Below are positions 8,269 through 14,134 of a DNA stretch of 14,134 nt, in pieces. Source of the DNA: Paramecium sonneborni (taxonomy: Eukaryota > Ciliophora > Oligohymenophorea > Peniculida > Parameciidae); the NCBI GenBank assembly GCA_905182985.1, contig CAJJDN010000195.1, forward strand, positions 52,573 to 66,706, read 5' to 3'. The notes under the pieces are model-generated. The model saw only the letters and a list, made by a program, of their open reading frames with translations. It did no database searches and had not been told where the DNA came from. The first letter of the stretch is position 1. Each line of letters begins with the position of its first letter. Both the position numbers and the translations under genes were made by a program.

Positions 8269-8640
8269 TCTTAATAGTGAAGAAATCAGAAAATTTAATT
8301 AATTAAATATATTTCTATGTTTATGATGATAGTATCTTTAACAAATAATCAGAAGGCTATGCAGTCCAAAAGAGTCAATTGACAATAATACGCTATTTTA
8401 TATGAGTTTATTTTTTTAAGAAAAAAAAATTTATATTTGACAATTCTGAGCAATTTTTCAAAAAAATATTATATTTTTAAATTCCAAAACCAAATTTAAT
8501 TAAGCACATTCAAGATTAGGAAATTTCGAAAACTATTAAATTTTAATGAATTATATGGTTTGTTTTTTAAGAATGAAGGACTAGAAAAAATATAAGCGAA
8601 CATTCTAACTTAAAATTACTTAGATATGATCATCTCAAAA
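8269..8640. other. A+T-rich intergenic stretch, no gene seen
   Basis: About 370 bases upstream of the minus-strand MORN-like relic and the plus-strand frame at 8741, so a divergent spacer. It contains T/A homopolymer runs around 8408-8430 and no protein-like frame that I would defend. Confidence 0.4.
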
Positions 8641-8740
8641 TGGAAAAAAGATATATAAAATTTAATATTAATTAAAATTCAAATTAATTAGGAATGAGAT
8701 TTTTGGAGGTCTTTTTGTATGGAAATAAGTTAAATTTTAA

Positions 8741-9031
8741 ATGATTCTTGATACACTTAAAGTAAATTTGGATATTTTAAAGACTCTAAGTCTATGTTAT
8801 AAAACATGTATAATAATTAATAAATATTTCATACTATTAATTATAATTCTTGTAATTTTTGATTTCTATTACTATCTGGAGAATATCAACCCATTCATTA
8901 ATAACAGGATGCGAATTAGAAATACTATTCAATATGTTGTATAATTTAATCTTAAATATTAACGTTCATCTTAATGTACAAATATATAAAAGAACAATAT
9001 TTTGAATGTACAACACCAAAAAGGTATTTGA
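8741..9031 (+). CDS. Small ORF with one membrane helix (96 codons)
   Basis: ATG at 8741 begins MILDTLKVNLDILKTLSLCY; a strong hydrophobic helix follows (FILLIIILVIFDFYYYL, about residues 33-49), then a polar tail. With TAA as Gln it runs past 8944 to TGA 9029-9031. The frame is also open upstream to about 8640 (EIFGGLFVWKQVKFQ), so the start is uncertain. It precedes the Cys-rich DUF4215 relic 2 on the same strand and could be its N-terminal leader, but hydrophobic frames are easily produced by A+T-rich DNA. Confidence 0.35.
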
Positions 9032-9758
9032 TTCAACTATTACTCCTTGATTATGTAAGGAAAAACTTGGAGATTAAATAATAGGTTAAAGAGAATATTG
9101 TGATGATTGAAATATATAGAGATGGTATAGTTGTTTCAGATCCTACTGGATTCGATTTAGAGCAATGTGATGGCTGCACTATACTTTATTAACATTTTTA
9201 TTTTTATAATTCAAGCTTTATATATTATAAATAATGTTAATTCCAATAACTCTTGTTAATTTAATGTTAATCATCATTTATTTGCATTAGTTATATAAAG
9301 ATGCCAAATATGTGATATTGGATACAATCTTACTGATCAAAAATTATGTATAACAATTAGTGGAGATTCGATGATATCTAATGCTAAGCCAAATGTCAAA
9401 GTTCTTGCCTTTTTTGTGAGATAATAAGATGATTTTTCACTGTAACTATACTACCAAACTTGTTTATTTATCATGTAAAATGATTACAATAAAGTTATGG
9501 CAATTTAATAATTGCAAATGGATGACATTTCAGTTGATTTTAAATTGTAAATTGTTAATTTATTTAACAATAATTAAATTAGATGACGTTATTTAAAAGA
9601 AAGAATAAATTATTGTGAATTATTAAAATTCGAACTCTTTATAAAATATTTTGTAGAATAATATTTATTGGAAGATTATATTTTGTAATCTAATTAAATT
9701 AAGAGTAAACATCAAAAAAATCCATAAAAAACTACTCATTGAATATTTCAATTGTTGA
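9001..9758 (+). pseudogene. Cys-rich DUF4215-type surface protein relic 2
   Basis: Family modules in order across frames: LCKEKLGDQIIGQREYCDD then TGA (9108-9110, where the family has Gly of CDDGN), NIQRWYSCF, then in another frame FDLEQCDGCTILY, then CQICDIGYNLTDQKLCITIS and GDSMISN (9302-9382), then CQAKCQSSCLFCE. This is the CGDxxI...ExCDDGN repeat plus furin-like CxxC modules. The last frame (9420-9758) reads MIFHCNYTTKLVYLS onward and loses Cys. At least three frame changes and TGAs at 9029-9031 and 9108-9110 show decay. Compared with relics 1 and 3 it preserves about one and a half repeats. Confidence 0.75.
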
Positions 9759-10245
9759 AGGATTTTTTGAAAATGATGATTTGAAAATTATTACATTTTG
9801 CTTCTTGAGATAAAAGGAAGAGTCATTTAGTGAATTATATAGATTTCAATAATAAATAATAAATTTTGGAGAAATAAAATTAGATGATATTAAATCAGGT
9901 AGGGAATATTTTAACAAATGGATGAGATTAAAGTAATTTTATAAAAAGACTACTTTAATAGCATTGTAAATTCTTGTTTACTGTGTATGTAAGACAAGGT
10001 ATCGATTTTATTTCATGAATTCAATAGAAAATTCTACCATTTGGAAAAATAAATTAAAAATCTATTAAAATTGCAAATAAATTTAAATGAAGTAGCAAAC
10101 CCAAATTAGAACATATAGATTAATTGTTTAATTTAAAAAGATTAATGGGGAAAATAAAAGAAATTTTCTTAATGAAAATGAAAGTCTAAATTTTTATGAA
10201 TTAATTCATAATATTAAACATTGTAAGAAATTAATTATAATATGA
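9619..10245 (+). CDS. 208-codon uninterrupted frame, ciliate code, unknown family
   Basis: Opens after TGA 9616-9618 and ends at TGA 10243-10245, containing about a dozen TAA/TAG codons and no TGA. Stretches look genuinely protein-like: SLNISIVEGFFENDDLKIIT, RQKEESFSELYRFQQQIINF, GEIKLDDIKSGREYFNKWMR, then a hydrophobic segment LIALQILVYCVC and a basic Gln-rich part NCKQIQMKQQTQIRTYRL. A Met start is not obvious before residue 130. It follows the Cys-rich relic directly, so it may be its membrane and cytoplasmic part after a frameshift. No family recognised. The length is notable given how often TGA should occur by chance. Confidence 0.5.
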
Positions 10246-10357
10246 ATTAACTACTATATTAGAGCATATTTTATTTTCAATTCATCCTGAATTAGAAGAA
10301 TTGGCATCACAATAAGACATGATTATAATATGCTATTATTTAAACATCGATTTTTGA
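10196..10357 (+). CDS. 53-codon frame, likely continuation out of phase
   Basis: ATG at 10196 opens a frame to TGA 10355-10357 containing YELTTILEHILFSIHPELEE and LASQQDMIIICYYLN. It overlaps the end of the 208-codon frame and the start of the next one, each in a different phase, the pattern expected of one gene with successive one-base indels. No domain recognised. Confidence 0.3.
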
Positions 10358-10715
10358 CTATGATACTAAATATGTACAACGAGATAATTAATTTTCACAA
10401 TATTAATGTTTATAATCAAATTAAGGAAGCATTAGTACTAATACAATTATAATAATTAATTAATATTTCTTTATGTATTTTGATAAACGTAATTCTATAA
10501 GAGTTAGCAACACAAGTAATCCACCAAATTTAGCAGTTTCTATTATTAAATACTGTAATATTGGATCCATGATTTCAGAATACATATTCTAGATGATCCA
10601 GCATGAGAATAATTAGATAGTCAACTTTAAAAATTAAAATTATTTAATAAACTAACTTAGAAATTTTGATTATATCAACTCTTTTATTCACTTTCAATAA
10701 AATGAAAATTTGTGA
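10323..10715 (+). CDS. 130-codon frame, ciliate code, unknown family
   Basis: Opens after TGA 10320-10322 and ends at TGA 10713-10715. Contains YDTKYVQRDNQFSQYQCLQS, YFDKRNSIRVSNTSNPPNLA, VSIIKYCNIGSMISEYIFQM and QHENNQIVNFKNQN. Two other frames across 10300-10580 are also open, so phase is uncertain, but this one has the least hydrophobic, most mixed composition. It probably forms the C-terminal end of the plus-strand unit beginning near 9000. Its stop overlaps the stop of the minus-strand DUF4215 relic 3 by about 20 bases. Confidence 0.4.
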
Positions 10716-11041
10716 GTATAATCTATAAATTATAATTAAGAGGATTGATAATTAAATGTTAAAAAACTAATATCAGTACAAAATTTTAATTTACATGCTT
10801 CTAAACCATTATTGTTATTTAGATAAATTGGTGTGAATGGCAAACAACTTCCAATTTTATCACAAGTTGTTCCACTAACCTTTGCTTAACTTGAACAATT
10901 CTGAATATCCAGCATAACAAAGAATATATTAGTTATTAAACAATAATGATATATTGTAAATAAAGCTTGTATTGATTTACATTAATTATTTAATTAATCT
11001 AATTCATAATTAATTTAACAGGATTAACATATTCCATTAAA

Positions 11042-11143
11042 AAATATTTCACAATATTGAGGGCATTAAAAGCATCCATCAGAAGTTATTTAATTACCAT
11101 CATCGTATTCTTCATTTCCAAATAGAATTTAATCTCCCACAAA
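11042..11143 (-). repeat. DUF4215 repeat copy 4 of relic 3
   Basis: VGDQILFGNEEYDDGNQITS followed by DGCFQCPQYCEIF in the same frame. Against CGDQxxxxNExCDDGNxxxxDGCFxCxxxC two Cys are replaced (Val, Tyr); everything else is intact. It shows best that the Gly-Asp-Asn core survived while the paired Cys were lost. Confidence 0.85.
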
Positions 11144-11267
11144 TTGATTCTTAAAAGAATAAACCTAATCTCCATCCTTTTTTAAACTCTTAAAAAACAC
11201 CATCCACACATCTTATACAATTAAAATCGCAAGTTTATTCAAATTAATTATTACAACTATTATCATT

Positions 11268-11338
11268 CTTAGATTCTAATCATCACACTACTCAAGATCC
11301 TCAATCGTAATTGTAATACCTCCACATTCAGAAGTATA
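11268..11338 (-). repeat. DUF4215 repeat copy 3 of relic 3
   Basis: ECGGITITIEDLEQCDDQN is in frame; the Asp of CGDG is Gly and Gly of CDDGN is a TAG (Gln). It is followed out of phase by NDNSCNNQFEQTCDFNCIRC, matching the furin-like module that normally separates repeats. Confidence 0.8.
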
Positions 11339-11534
11339 ACTACAGGTTATTTTGATACAATATAAATATAAATCCAAAAAATACCCGCTGCTACATATTT
11401 AACGTCCTCCTTAAACTCAATTTACACAAATCTCTTAACTTTTTGCATAGCATATTTATTTAATTAAATTAAACTCTCACCACAAATCTACTCAATGCAA
11501 TTAACGTCACCTCAAATTTACACATATTTTAATC

Positions 11535-11590
11535 ATCACATTCTCACCATCCATTAATATATCATCACCACATGAGGCTTCACAAATTTA
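11535..11590 (-). repeat. DUF4215 repeat copy 2 of relic 3
   Basis: CEASCGDDILMDGE, then one base out of phase CDDQNMCKFE. The CGDG and CDDGN cores are recognisable; the frame slip lies between the conserved Glu and Cys. Confidence 0.75.
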
Positions 11591-11849
11591 TCACTCTTAA
11601 TTAAAGTACAAATCTTTTTAAAACTAATTAATTTAAATGCATTTATTCTCATAAAGCGCATATTGTTATGCACATTAAAAATAATGAACCATTATGACAT
11701 TGAATACAACTTTCCAAACTTTCAGAAATACAAACACCTTAATTCGCATTCATGGAAGTCATCAATTTAATTCTCTTTAATATAACAAAATGCATCCCAA
11801 AGTTAATAATTTTAGTTCCATTCTTAACATACTCCATTTATGCAATATA

Positions 11850-11952
11850 AACAATATTAGCTACAAAAATATTTACAATAATAATAACCATCAAATTCGA
11901 TATAATTATTATCTTCACAATCTTCATTATGAACTATTATTCCATCTCCACA
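11850..11952 (-). repeat. DUF4215 repeat copy 1 of relic 3
   Basis: CGDGIIVHNEDCEDNNYIEF then DGYYYCKYFCSQYC: close to the family pattern CGDGxxxxxExCDDGNxxxxDGCxxCxxxC, with Asp-Gly of CDDGN changed to Glu-Asp-Asn and the DGC Cys changed to Tyr. In frame throughout. Confidence 0.85.
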
Positions 11953-12469
11953 CTTAGATTCACAAGTATTTGTATAATAATTAATATAATATCCATTTTC
12001 ACATTCATAACAATGATCTTCTAAATATAATTTACATAATTTTGGAACATCAAATATGCAACTTAAACAATTTTGATTATTAATTTCGCACTGTTCATCA
12101 TGTGCAAGTATTCCATTATCACAAGATGAGATGCAAGAAAAATTATAATTTAAATAATAACCACTTTGACAACTGATAAGTCTGAAGATAATTTAAGTCG
12201 ATATTTACAAAAATTCAATGGTGCTTCTTTTAAATTGCATTTGTACTCAACTTTATCAAAGTATGCATAATTTTTGATAATTTTCAAATAAAATAGAATT
12301 ATATTATAGCGATTTGATACAATAATATTAATTCGAATTAATTCATATCCATCATTTCCATTTTATTGGCCAAGAGAATTTTTTGGCTATTGAAGTTGTT
12401 TTGTCCTTCATCTATATTTTCTGTTTTAAGAAGTTTATTTGAGCATAATCCTATTATAAATCCTGAGAT

Positions 12470-13012
12470 ATGTATCAATTTCATATATTAGTGTTTATTT
12501 TTGACCTTTTAAATAGTAAGTTATCAAAAAAACAAAGCCAAATAAGATTGCAGCTGATTGCAATAATCAGCCTAAATATTGGTGTAATTGATCATATATC
12601 TTAGTTGTATTTGGTGATCACAGGAAATGATATGCTTGCAATATACAGTTTATCCTATTCAGAAATAGTTGAAATTAATTGTGCATGTAAAAGCATAAAT
12701 AGTAATAATGATATTTGTGCTAGGTTGAAATCATGCCTCCTATCTAAAAATTGTTAATTTGTTAATCAACTGCACATGATAATCAAGGAGAAATTGAACA
12801 AGGTGTACGATTTTTTACAAAGAAATTATATTTTACCTTCCAGAATGTATGATAATTTATTTAATGAACAACCTCAGCAACTGTTGTTTAGTTTCAATAC
12901 TTTTAAATTTGTGAAATTAAAATGTATATTGAAAATTGAATCACAAATAGAAAATCCCAATGAAAGTGAATTGAGAATTATTTGCTCAAGCGTTATCATT
13001 AAATAACAATGA
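12470..13012 (+). CDS. 180-codon ORF, ciliate code, unknown family
   Basis: ATG at 12470, immediately preceded in frame by TGA and one codon, opens a complete frame to TGA 13010-13012 with internal TAG/TAA read as Gln; the standard-code frame seen at 12776-13006 is only its last part. It starts MYQFHILVFIFDLLNSKLSK (hydrophobic, possible signal or anchor), then LYLVITGNDMLAIYSLSYSE, INCACKSINSNNDICARLKS, CLLSKNCQFVNQ with five clustered Cys, then KLNKVYDFLQRNYILPSRMY and ESQIENPNESELRIICSS. No domain recognised; the Cys cluster after a hydrophobic N-terminus suggests an exported protein. The start overlaps the start of the divergent minus-strand relic by 15 bases, so one of the two starts is probably not genuine. 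Confidence 0.5.
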
Positions 13013-13136
13013 AACTTCGTAATTGAAAGCCCTATTTATAAATTCACAGGTACTTGAAAAGTAGCTTATGCAGATTTTATTTCTGGAATTATGGATTTGC
13101 TTTTAATTATGTAGTTTCACTCCAGAAAATATATGA
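13013..13136. other. Short spacer between open frames
   Basis: About 120 bases with no frame I would defend; the two neighbouring plus-strand frames are in different phases and may be parts of one gene. The standard-code minus-strand frame at 13103-13288 lies opposite protein-like plus-strand sequence and is taken as a shadow. Confidence 0.35.
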
Positions 13137-13811
13137 CATGATGTATACAATTTTTTGCAATAAGATAAGAGACTGATAAAACTAGCGAAGGAGGTGGAAA
13201 TCATATATCTAGACAATATTATTGAATGCCCTATTGCTGCTTCAAGTTCATTAATAAATAGGTGGCCTTCAAGATGTCGTAGAATCAATCAGCAAGATTG
13301 TGGATGAAGAGTTGTGTAGATAAACAACATTATCTTGATATCTGAATCATGGTCAATTGTTTCTGTTGAACTAGATAACTCAAGTGTTAGAGGAAGAATT
13401 CAAGTATTGTTCTATGCTGCAAATATTGTAAGAATAATACATTTGAATTTGCGCCTATGCTTTTATTAGGGTATTCTTTATGTACTTAAATATACATTAA
13501 CTAACTTCTTGAAAACATAATTCAGGTCCAATTACACAATCTAAACAACAACTTATGAATTCCTGTTTATGTATCAATAGAAAAGTTAGCTCTCAAATGT
13601 GTATTATACAAATTAAAGAAAAAATTGGTTGCTATTATTATTCATTAAATTTGCATCTCTGAAATAGCTGAAATCATAACATCAATAATATATTATAAAT
13701 GGATTTTCAAAAAGGTCACCAAAGGAGATGTTGAATCAAATCTCCTTTAAAATGTTATCATACACGAATGTGTTAAATATTCTGAAGTTTAATTTGTGCC
13801 ACTCTATTTGA
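13137..13811 (+). pseudogene. 224-codon frame with one TGA, unknown family
   Basis: One frame is open from TGA 13134-13136 to TGA 13809-13811, interrupted once at 13305-13307: 56 plus 167 codons. The first part reads HDVYNFLQQDKRLIKLAKEV, NIIECPIAASSSLINRWPSR and RRINQQDCG; the second SESWSIVSVELDNSSVRGRI, LFYAANIVRIIHLNLRLCFY and a Gln/Tyr-rich middle. HDVYNFLQQDKR weakly resembles NKVYDFLQRN of the previous ORF, which could be chance or an old internal duplication. No family recognised. An alternative frame at 13255-13330 (GGLQDVVESISKIVDEEL) is also protein-like, so a frameshift there is possible. Confidence 0.4.
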
Positions 13812-13837
13812 GCAACTTAACATATACCATTCAATGA

Positions 13838-14134
13838 TACAGTTATTTCACTCTACTTAATTAAGGATTGCAAGTTGAAATTAAAGGAGGAAATAGATGG
13901 ATCAAAAATCCTAATATTAAAAAAAACATGAGTATAAGAATTTATTTAGCTTAGAAATGTGTTAATTTAATTGCTAATTTATCATGTACAGATGTTTATG
14001 ATAAAGAAATACCGTTAAATAAAATTAATTTATAGCAGCTAAAAGATTTATACCTTATTATGTTGATAAATTTTACTTGAATGAAACAAAAGGAGAATTC
14101 TATGATTTAAGTAATCTTGCTTAATTAGAATTTA
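13838..14134 (+). pseudogene. Unrecognised coding region running off the right edge
   Basis: The frame from TGA 13835-13837 to TGA 14078-14080 (80 codons) reads LNQGLQVEIKGGNRWIKNPN, NMSIRIYLAQKCVNLIANLS and CTDVYDKEIPLNKINLQ. At about 14030 the better reading moves one frame over: FIAAKRFIPYYVDKFYLNET then KGEFYDLSNLAQLEF, open to the window edge. Mixed composition and TAG/TAA as Gln make a coding origin likely. The crossover suggests a single indel in one gene that continues beyond 14134. Family not recognised. Confidence 0.55.

Larger units (their letters stand above)
10694..12484 (-). pseudogene. Cys-rich DUF4215-type surface protein relic 3
   Basis: The best-preserved gene. ATG at 12484 starts MKLIHISGFIIGLCS, a plausible signal peptide, followed by SQKILLANK; one frame over comes NGNDGYELIRINIIVSN and FDKVEYKCNLKEAPLNFCKY. 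Then an uninterrupted 149-codon frame (12171-11722) with about 20 Cys: CQSGYYLNYNFSCISSC, CLSCIFDVPKLC, CYECENGYYINYYTNTC, KCGDGIIVHNEDCEDNN, YCKYFCSQYCLYCINGVC. Further modules in shifting frames: ESCIQCHNGS, CEASCGDDILMDGE, SECGGITITIEDLEQCDDQN, CDFNCIRCVDG, VGDQILFGNEEYDDGNQITS with DGCFQCPQYC, CYAGYS, CSSQAKVSGTTCDKIGSC. The last frame ends at TGA 10694-10696. At least five frame changes. Function in the family: secreted or surface-anchored; exact role unknown. It lies convergent to relic 2. Confidence 0.88.

Noticed and set aside
11650..12408. Long open minus-strand frame parallel to the Cys-rich frame of relic 3
   Set aside because: It is open for about 250 codons, but between 12171 and 11722 another frame carries the Cys spacing and DUF4215 motifs, so the open parallel frame there is a shadow; it is real only at its two ends.
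13103..13288. Minus-strand standard-code ORF of 61 codons
   Set aside because: The plus strand here has a longer frame under the ciliate code; the minus-strand reading has no neighbours or motif in phase.
1..14134. Euplotes-style programmed frameshifting to explain the slips
   Set aside because: Euplotes shifts at AAA-TAA/TAG with those codons as stops; here TAA and TAG occur throughout good frames as Gln, and slips occur at many unrelated sites.

Overview
The window reads as nuclear DNA of a ciliate, most likely an oligohymenophorean and probably Paramecium-like. It is very A+T-rich. Its recognisable proteins only appear when TAA and TAG are read as Gln and TGA is the only stop. The families seen also fit: P4 flippase, Cys-rich DUF4215-type surface proteins, and the ciliate MORN-like repeats of the kind GEYKNGxKxGxW / GxKxGKWIEL. 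With the standard code almost nothing but short fragments can be found. Species assignment is inference.

Almost every recognisable gene is broken. Family motifs follow each other in the right order and orientation but jump between reading frames by one or two bases, or are interrupted by single TGA codons. No tRNA, rRNA, CRISPR array or transposase was seen. I read the window as a cluster of decaying gene relics: a pseudogene-rich or germline-limited (micronuclear) segment, or a draft assembly with many indel errors.

Layout. (1) 1-1810, minus: P4-type flippase relic running off the left edge, from the N-terminus to the TGDK motif; the segment that should carry the phosphorylated Asp is missing. 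(2) 1811-2038, minus: short relic, possibly SANT/Myb-like. (3) 2000-3077, plus: open frames of unknown function. (4) 3157-3411, plus: MORN-like relic. (5) 3828-4495, minus: unknown gene with a CxxC pair. (6) 4755-5829, plus: three successive open frames of unknown function. (7) 6478-7626, plus: DUF4215 relic 1. (8) 7779-8268, minus: second MORN-like relic. (9) 8741-10715, plus: a one-helix ORF, DUF4215 relic 2 and long open frames downstream. (10) 10694-12484, minus: DUF4215 relic 3, the best preserved, ending tail-to-tail against the plus-strand unit. (11) 12470-14134, plus: three open frames of unknown function, the last leaving the window.

The genes do not form a pathway. The common theme is membrane and cell-surface proteins from families known to be large in ciliates (flippase, Cys-rich DUF4215, MORN-like), which fits accumulation of dead paralogues rather than a functional operon. 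No convincing new system was found. The most interesting points are the loss of the catalytic segment in the flippase, the three DUF4215 relics, the repeated appearance of TGA at conserved Trp positions, and several long TGA-free frames with no recognised family.
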